Source: Candidatus Giovannonibacteria bacterium
Lineage (GTDB): Bacteria; Patescibacteriota; Minisyncoccia; JACPKW01; UBA11713
Direction of reading: 5' to 3'
DNA: 36,204 nucleotides
Assembly (NCBI GenBank): GCA_016176285.1
Contig: JACOXM010000012.1
Location: forward strand, 1-36,204
Shown: one piece after another, positions 23,358-32,232 of the stretch
How positions within the stretch are numbered: the stretch's first letter is position 1
Layout: each line of letters starts with the position of its first letter
Program-made: the position numbers and the translations under genes
Notes under the pieces: generated by a model
Told to the model about the DNA's origin: nothing
The model's database searches: none
What the model saw: the letters and a program-made list of their open reading frames with translations, nothing else

Positions 23358-25953
23358 AAAAAATGAAAGACTGGTTCTCCTCGACATGCACGCGATTTTG
23401 CACCGCGCCTTTCACGCGCTTCCCGCATTTTCTTCTCCGAAAGGTGAGCCCACCGGCGCGCTTTACGGCTTTACGACTTTTCTTTTAAAAGTATTCAGAG
23501 AATTAAAGCCTGACTATCTCGCGGCGGCGTACGATCTTCCCGCGCCGACATTCAGGCACGCCGCATACGACAAATATAAAATTCAGCGGCCGGAGATGGA
23601 TTCCAGCTTGGCGGTGCAGATAAAGCGCTCGAAAGATATTTTGGAAGTTTTTGGGATAAAATTTTTTGAAAATCCGAAGTTCGAAGCGGACGATGTGTTG
23701 GGAACTTTCGCCGATAAAACGAAATCATTTAATAATTTGGAAGTAATGGTTGCCTCGGGCGACCTGGACACCCTGCAGTTGGCGGAGGGGGAACGGGTAA
23801 AAGTTTTTACTTTAAGAAAGGGAATAAACGACACGGTTATTTATGACGAAAAAAAAGTAAAAGAAAGGTACGGCTTTGGGCCGAAGCTCTTGGCGGATTA
23901 TAAGGGGCTCCGCGGGGACCCCTCCGATAATATCCCGGGGGTGCCGGGCATAGGAGAAAAGAGCGCCTCGGAGCTTATTATAAAATTCGGAAATCTCGAA
24001 AAAATTTTTAAAGCAGTAAAAAAAGACCGGGCAGGCGTTATTAAAGCAGGAACAAGGGAAAGAATCGTAAAACTTTTGGAGGAGCACGAGGAAGAGGCTT
24101 TTTTTTCGAGGGAGCTGGGTTCAATAAGGAGAGACGTCCCAATAGAGCTTGATTTAGAAAAACTTCGGTGGCGGGATGGATCAAAAAAAGAAAAAATCGC
24201 GGCACTTTTTAAGGGGCTTGGTTTTTTATCCCTTTTGTCGCGCATCCCTGCCGAAAGTTCGGATATTCCCGCAAGCAAGCCGCCTTCGTTATTTGATATA
24301 TCGGAAGAAAATTCGGATTTTCTTGCGAGAGAAGAAAAAATTTTTTGGCATCAATCCGATGGGAAACTTTATGCATCTTCTTCGGCCGGGAAAATTTTTG
24401 CCTTCGAATTTACGGACAAAAAACTTATCGAAGTATTTAGTGGCGAGAAAAAAGTGCATTACTTTTTTGACGCGAAGAAAATTTTGCATTTTCTAAAATC
24501 TCTCGAAATCTCGCCCAAGGTTTATTTTGATATAAAAGTTGCGGCCTGGCTTTCGAGGCCGGCACTGCAGAACCCGAGCTTAGAGACGACGATCCATTCC
24601 TTTATGCCGAGGGAGGTTATTGATAAGGGCGAGATTTTAAAATCAGTAGGACTCCTTCCCGAGCTCGCCCGTATTTTGGAAAAAGAATTGAATGATAAAA
24701 AACTTTTAAGGGTATGGGAAGAAATTGAGCTTCCGTTAGTACCCGTTCTATTGCGCATGGAGGGGGAGGGAATATTGGTGGATACCAAAATGCTTGAAGG
24801 ATTGTCCCGCGAATTTGAGAAAGAAATAATTTCTTTTCAGAAAAAAATCTGGGAAATATGCGGCACGGAATTTAATATTAATTCTCCGAAACAATTGTCC
24901 GAGGTGCTTTTTGGGAAGATGGGGCTTACGGTTAAGGGGCTAAAAAAGACCGGGACCGGAGCCAAATCAACGCGCGAGTCGGAGCTCCTGAAATTAAAAG
25001 GCATACATCCGGTTATTGCCCAGCTGCTTTCTTTCCGCGAGTTATCCAAGCTTAAGTCGACGTACCTCGATACGCTTCCAAAGATGGCAGATGCTTCAGG
25101 CAGAGTCCACACGACTTATGATCAAACCGGAGCGGCAACCGGGCGACTTTCTTCGTCCAGCCCCAATTTACAAAATATTCCAATACGTTCGGAGGCTGGG
25201 AAGGAAATCCGAAAAGCTTTTTTGGCGCGCCCGGGATTTGAGCTTCTCGCTTTTGATTACTCCCAAATCGAATTGCGCATCGCCGCGATTTTGTCGAAAG
25301 ATAAAAAAGTTATTAAAGCTTTTCGCGAAGGCAAAGATATTCACGCGATCACGGCCGCAGAAGTCTTTAATGTGCCGGAAAATAAAGTTACTGACAATAT
25401 GCGAAGAGAGGCGAAAGTCATAAATTTCGGAATTCTGTACGGAATGGGGATTAATGCGCTCTCGCAGGCGCTCGAAGTTCCGAGAGAGAAGGCGCAGGAA
25501 TTTTGGGATGAATATTTCAGAGATTTCGAGGGCATTAGGGAATTTATAGAAAAAACCAAAGCAGACGTAAGAAAGAACGGATATGTCCAAACGCTTTTCG
25601 GCCGCAGGCGCTATCTGCCGGAAATTTATTCCCAGGCGGAATATATCAGAAAAGAGGCGGAGAGGATGGCCGTAAACGCGCCCATTCAGGGGACGGCGGC
25701 GGATATTGTAAAATTTGGAATGATCCGTTCCGACGAGCTTATTGAAAAAAAATTTAAAGGGGAAGTTTTCCAGCTTTTACAGATCCATGACGAGCTTTTA
25801 TTTGAAGTAAAGAAAGATTTGGTCCCCGAGTTTGAAAAAAGCGAGAGAAAAATACTGGAAGGGATTTATGAGGGTGACCTTGTGCTTAAGGTTGAAGTAA
25901 AAAGAGGGCCCAATTGGGGAGAGATGAAGAAATATGGTAATATGAACTCATAA
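23350..25953 (+). CDS. polA: DNA polymerase I
   Basis: An 867-residue family A polymerase. The N-terminal ~290 residues form the 5'-3' exonuclease (FEADDVLGTFADK, then GDPSDNIPGVPGIGEKSA). The middle region (about 305-460) sits where the 3'-5' exonuclease should be but lacks the DTET-type ExoI motif, so proofreading is probably absent. The polymerase domain has motif A DYSQIELR near 635, motif B RREAKVINFGILYG near 687 and motif C IHDELLFEV near 811. It processes Okazaki fragments and fills repair gaps, and can work with UvrB here. Confidence 0.97.
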   Translation: MPKKNERLVLLDMHAILHRAFHALPAFSSPKGEPTGALYGFTTFLLKVFRELKPDYLAAAYDLPAPTFRHAAYDKYKIQRPEMDSSLAVQIKRSKDILEVFGIKFFENPKFEADDVLGTFADKTKSFNNLEVMVASGDLDTLQLAEGERVKVFTLRKGINDTVIYDEKKVKERYGFGPKLLADYKGLRGDPSDNIPGVPGIGEKSASELIIKFGNLEKIFKAVKKDRAGVIKAGTRERIVKLLEEHEEEAFFSRELGSIRRDVPIELDLEKLRWRDGSKKEKIAALFKGLGFLSLLSRIPAESSDIPASKPPSLFDISEENSDFLAREEKIFWHQSDGKLYASSSAGKIFAFEFTDKKLIEVFSGEKKVHYFFDAKKILHFLKSLEISPKVYFDIKVAAWLSRPALQNPSLETTIHSFMPREVIDKGEILKSVGLLPELARILEKELNDKKLLRVWEEIELPLVPVLLRMEGEGILVDTKMLEGLSREFEKEIISFQKKIWEICGTEFNINSPKQLSEVLFGKMGLTVKGLKKTGTGAKSTRESELLKLKGIHPVIAQLLSFRELSKLKSTYLDTLPKMADASGRVHTTYDQTGAATGRLSSSSPNLQNIPIRSEAGKEIRKAFLARPGFELLAFDYSQIELRIAAILSKDKKVIKAFREGKDIHAITAAEVFNVPENKVTDNMRREAKVINFGILYGMGINALSQALEVPREKAQEFWDEYFRDFEGIREFIEKTKADVRKNGYVQTLFGRRRYLPEIYSQAEYIRKEAERMAVNAPIQGTAADIVKFGMIRSDELIEKKFKGEVFQLLQIHDELLFEVKKDLVPEFEKSERKILEGIYEGDLVLKVEVKRGPNWGEMKKYGNMNS

Positions 25954-25954
25954 T

Positions 25955-26329
25955 ATGAAGATATTAATCATAGAAGACGATAAATTTTTAAGGGATTTGA
26001 TGACCCAAAAACTCGCTAACGACGGCTTCACCGTTGAGGCTGCGGTAGACGGGGAAGAGGGGCTTAAGGCTGCTATGGAAGGGGCCCCGGATTTAATTGT
26101 ACTTGATTTGATATTGCCGCGGGTTGACGGTTTCGGAGTTCTTGAAAAAATTAAGGGGGTTGAGAAGCTCTCACACGTTCCAGTGTTTGTGCTTTCGAAC
26201 CTCGGGCAGAAGGAAGATGTTACAAGGGCCTTGTCTTTAGGTGCGGAGGACTTTTTAATTAAATCCAATTTTACCTTGGGGGAAATTGTTGAAAAAATAA
26301 AGGCAATTTTAAATAAAAAATATCTTTAA
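25955..26329 (+). CDS. Single-domain CheY-like response regulator
   Basis: A 124-residue receiver domain with no output domain. The acidic pair EDD is at residues 7-9, the phosphoacceptor Asp51 in LIVLDLILPR, the Ser/Thr position in VFVLSNLG near 85 and the conserved Lys in FLIKSN near 106. It starts 1 base after polA. No histidine kinase is in the window. It could signal to the pilus ATPase or another partner by protein contact; the target cannot be told from the sequence. Confidence 0.9.
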   Translation: MKILIIEDDKFLRDLMTQKLANDGFTVEAAVDGEEGLKAAMEGAPDLIVLDLILPRVDGFGVLEKIKGVEKLSHVPVFVLSNLGQKEDVTRALSLGAEDFLIKSNFTLGEIVEKIKAILNKKYL

Positions 26330-26334
26330 GGCTT

Positions 26335-27195
26335 ATGCTCTACGTTTTCTACGGAGAACCTTTTTGGGCAAGGGAAAAGCTTTCGGAGTTGGCGGCAAGA
26401 GCGAGGGAAAAGAACTGCGAAGTTTTTAGGGCCGATTATGCGTCCGAAGTACCGCTTAACTCATTCCTCTCGAGGGGGCTTTTTGGCGGAAAAACCTTTT
26501 TGATTTTGGAGAATCTTTTGGAAGTTCCGGAGCGTGAGAGGGAAATCAAAGCGCTCGCTAGCGATTTCTCGGCTTCGGAGAATATCGTCGCCGTTCTCGA
26601 ACGGGAATTATCTGAAGAATGGGCAGAGTGTTTTAAAAATTCCGGAGCCAAAACGCAGGAATTTAAAAAAGTAACCGGAGCGAAGCTTAGTTCGTGGCTT
26701 GGGCTTAAGGCGGGCGAGATGGGATTGAAATTGGACCGGATGGATTCGGATGCTTTGCTTGCGGAAAGCACGGATCCCGTTTCACTCCTTAATAAATTAG
26801 AAAGAATGCACCTCGAAAAAGGAAATATAGGGAAGAGTAAAACAAAAATGGAAACGGAGCCTAATTATTTCTCTTTTGCGGACGCCGTTTCCGGACGCAG
26901 GAAAGAGGCGGCGCTACTAATGCTGCGTAATTACATAAAAGAAGGGCTCGGCGCAGAGGAGGCATTTTGGAAATTGTGGTGGAAAATAAAAACGCTCCGC
27001 ATGGTGGATTCCGGTATGAGGAATCATGGCCTGCATCCTTTTGTGGAAAAAAAAGCGCTAGAGCACCTGAGCAATTTTAAATCCGAGGAATTAAAAAAAA
27101 TCTCCTCTGAACTCCAGGACCTTTTTTCGGGTGCAAGAAGGGGGGAGGAGAATTTCGAAGAAGGGCTCGAAAAAATTTTACTGAGGCGGATTTAA
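26335..27195 (+). CDS. holA: DNA polymerase III delta subunit (HolA-like)
   Basis: A 286-residue protein. It starts MLYVFYGEPFWAREKLSEL, matching the degenerate P-loop of delta (YGxDxxLxxxxL), with LFGGKTFLILENL near residue 50 and a helical C-terminal collar domain (FADAVSGRRKEAALLMLRNY). Delta opens the beta clamp within the clamp loader and so works with dnaN. It follows the receiver gene by 5 bases and ends 1 base from the end of the convergent rpsT gene. Divergence is high, as is usual for this subunit. Confidence 0.8.
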   Translation: MLYVFYGEPFWAREKLSELAARAREKNCEVFRADYASEVPLNSFLSRGLFGGKTFLILENLLEVPEREREIKALASDFSASENIVAVLERELSEEWAECFKNSGAKTQEFKKVTGAKLSSWLGLKAGEMGLKLDRMDSDALLAESTDPVSLLNKLERMHLEKGNIGKSKTKMETEPNYFSFADAVSGRRKEAALLMLRNYIKEGLGAEEAFWKLWWKIKTLRMVDSGMRNHGLHPFVEKKALEHLSNFKSEELKKISSELQDLFSGARRGEENFEEGLEKILLRRI

Positions 27196-27196
27196 T

Positions 27197-27451
27197 TTAT
27201 TTCAAGCGCAAAGAAAGCCTCGATATTTTACGGCTTGCGGTGTTTTTCTTTATGATTCCCTGCTTTGCGGCTTTATCCAATGCTTTTTGAACGCTCGCAA
27301 AATAATTCTTAGCTTCATCCAATTTTTTGGATTTCAAAAGCTTCGTGTAGTTCTTCACTACTTTTTCCATTGAAGCTTTCCTTGCTACATTCCTGTCTCT
27401 CCTTCGAAGAGATTGCCTTAAGGCCTTTTTTGCCGATTTGGTTATTGGCAT
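27197..27451 (-). CDS. rpsT: 30S ribosomal protein S20
   Basis: An 84-residue, very basic helical protein with the S20 pattern: MPITKSAKKALRQSLRRRDR at the N-terminus, then a helix with YTKLLKSKKLDEAK and the C-terminal KGIIKKNTASRKISRLS. It binds 16S rRNA early in small-subunit assembly. It lies 18 bases downstream of uvrB on the same strand, ending convergent with holA. Confidence 0.96.
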   Translation of the reverse strand: MPITKSAKKALRQSLRRRDRNVARKASMEKVVKNYTKLLKSKKLDEAKNYFASVQKALDKAAKQGIIKKNTASRKISRLSLRLK

Positions 27452-27469
27452 GATTGTAAGTCTATATTA

Positions 27470-29416
27470 TCATGCCAAAGTTTTCAAGATATCCCTGAAC
27501 TTTGCGGCTTTTTCAAATTCTAGGTTTTCTGCGGCTTCGAGCATTAATTTTTCAAGTTCTTTTTTCGCGGTGATGCGCTCTTTTTTTGAAAGCTTTTCTA
27601 TCTCTTTTGATACATCAATATTTTTCTTCTCCGCCTCGAAAATAGACGGGCGGACCTCTTTTTTTACGGCGGTCGGAGTTATTCCGTGTTCTTTATTAAA
27701 TTTTTCCTGATAAGCCCTTCGTCTATTGGTTTCGTTTACCGTGTATTCAATTGATTTAGTAATTGTGTCCGCGTACAGAATCGCGCGCCCGTTCACGTGC
27801 CTTGCCGCACGCCCAACGGTTTGAATGAGGCTCGTCGCATTTCGGAGGTATCCCTCTTTATCTGCGTCAAGGATTAATATAAGTCCGACTTCAGGAAGAT
27901 CAAGCCCTTCTCTAAGCAAATTTATTCCAACTAAGACATCGAATTCTCCTTCGCGCAGTTTTCGCAAGACGTCCGTCCTTTCCAAAGTTTTTATCTCTGA
28001 ATGCAAATATTCCGCTTTAAATTTTTTCTCCTGAAGATAATCTGAAATTTCTTCCGCCATTCGTTTTGTTAAGGTCAGGAGTAAAACCCTTTCTTTTGCG
28101 CGGACGCAATTTTCAATTTCTTTTACGGCGTCTTCGATCTGTCCATCGGCGGGGCGGATTTCCAGTTTCGGATCGAGGAGCCCCGTCGGCCGCACTAGTT
28201 GTTCGACGACTTCCTCGGATTTCGCAAGTTCATATTGCCCCGGCGTCGCGGATACGAAAATAGTTTGCCCGGTTTTATTCTCAAATTCATCGAATTTAAG
28301 CGGGCGGTTATCAAGGGCAGAGGGCAGGCGGAAGCCGTACTCCACCAAAGTTTTTTTTCGCGCCTGGTCGCCGAAATACATTCCTTTTATCTGCGGCATC
28401 GACATATGGGATTCATCTACGAAAAAAATTGTATCTTTTGGAAGATAGTCTATTAACGTTGAAGGAGGGGAGCCTGGTTTTCTTGCGGAGATATGGCGCG
28501 AGTAATTTTCGATTCCTGACGCGTAACCGACAGTCCTTAACATTTCCAGGTCGAATTTTGTTCTCTGCTCAAGGCGCTCAGCCTCCAATAGTTTTCCTTC
28601 TTTTTTTAATTCCCGCAATCTTTCGTCGAGCTCCTTCTCAATATTTTTCAACGCTCTTTCCATTTTTTCTTTCGGCGTCACGAAGTGCTTTGCGGGGAAT
28701 ATTTTTTTATTATTTAGGGCATGCGGTTTAGAGTCTAATGCCGATTTGCGCTCCGATATTTTTTCAATCTCATCTCCAAAAAATTCAAGCTTTGTTATGG
28801 TCTCTCCGTCCGGGGAAGCGATTTCAATAAGCTCCCCTTTGACCCAGAATTTCCCCGGAAGAAGTTCGTAATCATTTCTCTCGTACTGCAAATCTGCTAA
28901 ATGCCCCAGAAAATTTTTTCTGTTAATTTTCTCCCCCGTATTTATTTCAAGGGACATATTTGCATATTCTTCTGGGTCGCCAATGCCGTAAATACATGAA
29001 ACTGAAGCTACTATTATGAAATCTCTGCGGGTTATCGCGGACTGGGTGGCGGCATGCCGAAGGCGGTCTATGAACTCATTTATTTTAGCGTCCTTTTCTA
29101 TATATGTATCTGTCACGGGGAGATAAGCTTCTGGCTGATAATAATCGTAATAAGAAACGAAATAATGCACGGCATTCTCCGGAAAGAATTCTTTAAATTC
29201 CTGGTAGAGCTGTGCCGCCAAGGTTTTATTGTGCGAAATTATCAAAGCTGGCCGCCCGACTTTCGCGATAGTGTGCGCCATGGTCAAAGTTTTCCCGGAG
29301 CCCGTAACTCCAAGCAGGGTTTGAAACTTTTCTCTTTTTTTAATCCCTTCCACGAGCTTTTCGATTGCTTGCGGCTGATCCCCGGCGGGCTTTAATAAAT
29401 TATTTTTTGAAAACAT
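27470..29416 (-). CDS. uvrB: Excinuclease ABC subunit B
   Basis: A 648-residue protein of normal length. It has Walker A GVTGSGKTLTMAH near residue 36, the damage-probing beta-hairpin region YYDYYQPEAYLP near 92, the DEAD-like FFVDESHMSMPQIKGM near 330, helicase motifs GINLLREGLDLPEVG and QTVGRAARHVNG, and a C-terminal UVR coiled coil (ENLEFEKAAKFRDILK). It verifies damage in nucleotide excision repair with UvrA and UvrC, which are not in the window. A TATAAT -10 box (29428-29433 on the minus strand) lies 11 bases before the ATG. Confidence 0.98.
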   Translation of the reverse strand: MFSKNNLLKPAGDQPQAIEKLVEGIKKREKFQTLLGVTGSGKTLTMAHTIAKVGRPALIISHNKTLAAQLYQEFKEFFPENAVHYFVSYYDYYQPEAYLPVTDTYIEKDAKINEFIDRLRHAATQSAITRRDFIIVASVSCIYGIGDPEEYANMSLEINTGEKINRKNFLGHLADLQYERNDYELLPGKFWVKGELIEIASPDGETITKLEFFGDEIEKISERKSALDSKPHALNNKKIFPAKHFVTPKEKMERALKNIEKELDERLRELKKEGKLLEAERLEQRTKFDLEMLRTVGYASGIENYSRHISARKPGSPPSTLIDYLPKDTIFFVDESHMSMPQIKGMYFGDQARKKTLVEYGFRLPSALDNRPLKFDEFENKTGQTIFVSATPGQYELAKSEEVVEQLVRPTGLLDPKLEIRPADGQIEDAVKEIENCVRAKERVLLLTLTKRMAEEISDYLQEKKFKAEYLHSEIKTLERTDVLRKLREGEFDVLVGINLLREGLDLPEVGLILILDADKEGYLRNATSLIQTVGRAARHVNGRAILYADTITKSIEYTVNETNRRRAYQEKFNKEHGITPTAVKKEVRPSIFEAEKKNIDVSKEIEKLSKKERITAKKELEKLMLEAAENLEFEKAAKFRDILKTLA

Positions 29417-29479
29417 TTTGGTCTGATATTATAACATAACTTTGTTTCAAAATCCGAGTCTTATATTTTTATTTAAATA

Positions 29480-29502
29480 GGCGGGAATCACGGATTCCCG
29501 CC
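29480..29502 (-). terminator. 10-bp hairpin at the 3' end of the HTH-protein gene
   Basis: GGCGGGAATC and GATTCCCGCC are perfect complements around a 3-base loop. The hairpin contains the gene's last codons and its stop. On the minus strand it is followed by AT-rich sequence without a clean T-run, so it may act as a weak terminator or as an mRNA-stabilising hairpin. Confidence 0.55.
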
Positions 29503-30192
29503 CAGTGTTTTTCGCCGTTTCTTTAGCTGTTTTTTTAATTTTTCCCATTCCGGGTCGGTGAATCTTCTGCGAACTGTTCCATAGGCCATATTATGATTTT
29601 CCCAGAGATCCCAAACGGTAAGGCAATTTTTTGCTTTTTCAAGTATCTCTTCTTTTGTAACCGGGGATCTCAATCTACCAAGGCCGGAGGGCAATTTTAC
29701 TTTCAGCCGCCTGGCTGTCGCAAGTAGCGTGTGCGCTGAAACATTTAATTCTTTCGCGATTCCGACCTGCGTGTACTGTTTTTTTATCGCGGCGGATAAC
29801 TCTTTGCGCTTGAATGGGAGCGGACGTTTCGCAAAAATTTTTTTCTTTTTAATTCCTAAATTTTTCAAAATTTGCCCTATTCTTGCCCTTGTGATGACGC
29901 GCCTTTCTCCCATCTGCGCCTCGGTAAATTTCTTTGCTTCCCTTGCTAACGCCTGCCAGGCCCCACTCCCGTGCTTTCTGTTGAAAAAAATTCTGTATCT
30001 TGGAATACTTCCCCCCGATGCAGGCGAAAAAACTTTTCGCTTCTTCTTATGGAGGCGCATACCGGTTTTTCTTTTTAATGTTCGATAGAGCTGTCCGTAA
30101 TCCCAATTATTCTCTCTCGATATCCCGGCAACGGACGCATCCTTTTTTCTGATCCGCTCCACGATCGATTTTGTCAGATTGATTTCCATCAT
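29488..30192 (-). CDS. Basic protein with tandem helix-turn-helix-like modules
   Basis: A 234-residue, Lys/Arg-rich protein without signal peptide or membrane segment. Three HTH-like segments can be seen: near residues 18-40 (ASVAGISRENNWDYGQLYRT), 140-165 (QVGIAKELNVSAHTLLATAR) and 190-213 (CLTVWDLWENHNMAYGTVRR). A further helical, very basic stretch lies between them. A GGGGG-type ribosome site precedes the ATG pair at 30189-30192. No named family is recognised. DNA binding, as a regulator or nucleoid protein, is the natural inference. It stands alone between uvrB and the divergent ruvA. Confidence 0.65.
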   Translation of the reverse strand: MMEINLTKSIVERIRKKDASVAGISRENNWDYGQLYRTLKRKTGMRLHKKKRKVFSPASGGSIPRYRIFFNRKHGSGAWQALAREAKKFTEAQMGERRVITRARIGQILKNLGIKKKKIFAKRPLPFKRKELSAAIKKQYTQVGIAKELNVSAHTLLATARRLKVKLPSGLGRLRSPVTKEEILEKAKNCLTVWDLWENHNMAYGTVRRRFTDPEWEKLKKQLKKRRKTLGGNP

Positions 30193-30263
30193 TTCCCCCT
30201 TTGTTGTTAGTTTTATATATTTAACTCTATAAATAGTCTCAAAGTTGCGATAGGATATGAATT

Positions 30264-30839
30264 ATGATTGGGTACTTGGAAGGAGACGTCGCTTATAAAG
30301 GGGAAAAGCATATCATTATTGATGTTTCTGGGGTGGGGTATAGGCTGATGGTAAATGCCGAAACTTTAAAGAAACTTTCTCTTGGCTCTCGGGCGAAAGT
30401 TTGGACGCACTTACAGCAGAGAGAAGATACTATAGAACTTTACGGTTTTATGGAGGGAGAAGAGCTTGAATTTTTCGAGACTTTAATCGGTGTTCCGGGA
30501 GTAGGGCCGAAAACTGCTTTGGGGATTTTGAATGTGGCGCCGGCAAATATGATAAAGCGCGCGATTTCCACGGGGGAAATTTCTTATTTAACAAAAGTTT
30601 CCGGAATCGGCAGGAAGACCGCGGAGAAAATTATGGTGGAGCTTCGCGAGCGTTTCGGGAAAGCTGTTCTTGAGGGGGAGGCGCTTAAGGACGAGCAGGA
30701 CGCACTCGAAGCCCTCGAATCTTTGGGATATTCTTTGCGCGATGCGAGGGATGCCCTGCAGGCTATCGGGAAAGAAGTCGCCGGAACATCCGCGCGCGTG
30801 AAGGCCGCGCTAAAAATTTTGGGAGGCAATCATGGATAA
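30264..30839 (+). CDS. ruvA: Holliday-junction DNA-binding protein RuvA
   Basis: A 191-residue protein with all three domains: the OB-fold N-domain (MIGYLEGDVAYKGEKHIIID, then HLQQREDTIELYGF), tandem helix-hairpin-helix motifs (GVPGVGPKTALGIL and VSGIGRKTAEKIM near residues 77 and 112) and the C-terminal UBA-like domain that contacts RuvB (DALEALESLGYSLRDARDAL). It loads RuvB on junctions. It overlaps the Mur ligase gene by 8 bases and is distant from ruvB and the damaged ruvC. Confidence 0.96.
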   Translation: MIGYLEGDVAYKGEKHIIIDVSGVGYRLMVNAETLKKLSLGSRAKVWTHLQQREDTIELYGFMEGEELEFFETLIGVPGVGPKTALGILNVAPANMIKRAISTGEISYLTKVSGIGRKTAEKIMVELRERFGKAVLEGEALKDEQDALEALESLGYSLRDARDALQAIGKEVAGTSARVKAALKILGGNHG

Positions 30840-32049
30840 ATTATTTTTCTTTCTTAAGCGGTTTATACCGAAGAGGGTTTTTATTTTTTTTCAGCCCTTC
30901 TATCACCGTTTGCTCGCATTTTTAGCCGCCGTGGTTTACGGGTTCCCCTCGCGGGGAATGAAGGTTATCGGCGTTACGGGAACTTCCGGAAAAACAACCA
31001 CAATAGAATTTTTATATGAAATTTTCACTGAGGCTGGCCTAAAAACGGCATCGGCTTCGGGACTTTGGTTTAGGATCGGGAACGAGAAAAGCCCGAATAA
31101 TTTAAAAATGACAATGCCCGGGCGTTTTCGTATCCAGAAATTTTTGCGCGAGGCAAGGCGCAATGGCGCCGAATATGTTTTTCTTGAAGTTACTTCAGAA
31201 GGCATCAAGCAGTATCGGCATACGTTTATAAAGTTTTACGCGGCGATCCTTACAAATCTCTCGCCCGAACACATTGAGTCGCACGGGGGGTTTGAAAAAT
31301 ACCGTTCCGCAAAAGCCGAGCTTTTTAAAATTGCCCCGCTTGCTATTTTAAATGGAAATGATCCGAATTTTGAATATTTCTATAAAATTCTCGCCCGGGA
31401 CGGATCGCGAAAGGAAAAAATTGTTTTTGTTGAAAATGATTTCCCGCGCGATCTGGTTTTAAAAATGCCCGGAGAATTTAATAAAATGAATGCAGTCGCG
31501 GCGCTTACTTTCGCTAAGCACGAGGGGATCCGCCCGGATACGGCAAGGGATGCGCTTTCCAAAATTGGCGGAATCGAAGGAAGAATGGAGTATTTAAATT
31601 TGCCAGGAGGCCGTGATTTTAAAATTCTTATTGATTACGCCTTTTTGCCGCAGGTTCTTGAAAAAGTTTACGAAGAAGCTAAATCCAAAAGTGAGGGGCT
31701 AGTCTGTGTATTGGGCGGAACTGGAGGGGGGCGCGATAAATGGAAGAGGCCGAAGCTGGGCGACGTTGCGGCAAAATATTGCAGAAAAGTTTTTGTAACA
31801 AACGAAGACCCGTACGACGAAGATCCGATGGAAATAATAAATCAAGTGGCGGGAACGCATGATGAATTTGAAAAAATATTGGACCGGAGAGAGGCAATAA
31901 GAACTGCGCTAAAAGAGACGAAGCCAGGTGAGACCGTTGTGATCACGGGCAAAGGGGCGGAGCCGTGGATCATGGGACCGGGCGGCGGCCGAATTGCGTG
32001 GGATGATAGAAAAATTGCGATGGAGGAATTGGAAAAATTCGAAAAATAA
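30832..32049 (+). CDS. MurE-like Mur ligase lacking the N-terminal substrate domain
   Basis: A 405-residue protein. It begins with a hydrophobic/basic segment ending YGFPSRGMKVI instead of the full MurE N-domain. The ATP-binding GVTGTSGKTTT lies at residues 47-57, ILTNLSPEHIESHG near 138, and the C-terminal ligase part has VLGGTGGGRDKWKRP near 292. At the position of the DNPR motif, which in m-DAP-adding MurE recognises the amino acid, this protein has EDPY (VTNEDPYDEDP, near 324). The missing Arg argues against m-DAP. It probably adds the third residue to UDP-MurNAc-dipeptide or a similar precursor, upstream of the penicillin-binding protein. Confidence 0.85.
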   Translation: MDKLFFFLKRFIPKRVFIFFQPFYHRLLAFLAAVVYGFPSRGMKVIGVTGTSGKTTTIEFLYEIFTEAGLKTASASGLWFRIGNEKSPNNLKMTMPGRFRIQKFLREARRNGAEYVFLEVTSEGIKQYRHTFIKFYAAILTNLSPEHIESHGGFEKYRSAKAELFKIAPLAILNGNDPNFEYFYKILARDGSRKEKIVFVENDFPRDLVLKMPGEFNKMNAVAALTFAKHEGIRPDTARDALSKIGGIEGRMEYLNLPGGRDFKILIDYAFLPQVLEKVYEEAKSKSEGLVCVLGGTGGGRDKWKRPKLGDVAAKYCRKVFVTNEDPYDEDPMEIINQVAGTHDEFEKILDRREAIRTALKETKPGETVVITGKGAEPWIMGPGGGRIAWDDRKIAMEELEKFEK

Positions 32050-32054
32050 ACCCC

Positions 32055-32090
32055 AACCTTTGCTAATTTGGCGGTCAAGGTTTATAATTT
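32055..32090 (+). terminator. Possible terminator after the Mur ligase gene
   Basis: AACCTT-T-G (32055-32062) can pair with CAAGGTT (32076-32082) with one bulged base, followed by TATAATTTTTT. The stem is short and A/T-rich, so strength is doubtful. Confidence 0.4.
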
Positions 32091-32199
32091 TTTATTAGCC
32101 GAATCAGCTTCATTATCATGAAAAGACTATCGAAAAGCCTAAGGAAATTCATACGCGGCCAAAAAATCAAAGAACTCTTCGAAAAAATTTCAAAAGGGG

Positions 32200-32205
32200 T
32201 ATAAT
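32200..32205 (+). promoter_or_regulatory. -10 box of the lipase-like gene
   Basis: A perfect TATAAT, 27 bases upstream of the ATG at 32233, with a weak GGGGAA ribosome site between them. No convincing -35 box is seen 16-18 bases upstream. The rest of the 32091-32199 gap shows only a 28-codon ORF that I do not accept. Confidence 0.45.
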
Positions 32206-32232
32206 TTAAACAGGGGAAACGAGAGCTTTTCT

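Noticed and set aside
32118-32204. 28-codon ORF MKRLSKSLRKFIRGQK… in the gap before the lipase gene
   Set aside because: It is very short, has no ribosome site, and its stop codon overlaps the TATAAT box of the next gene.
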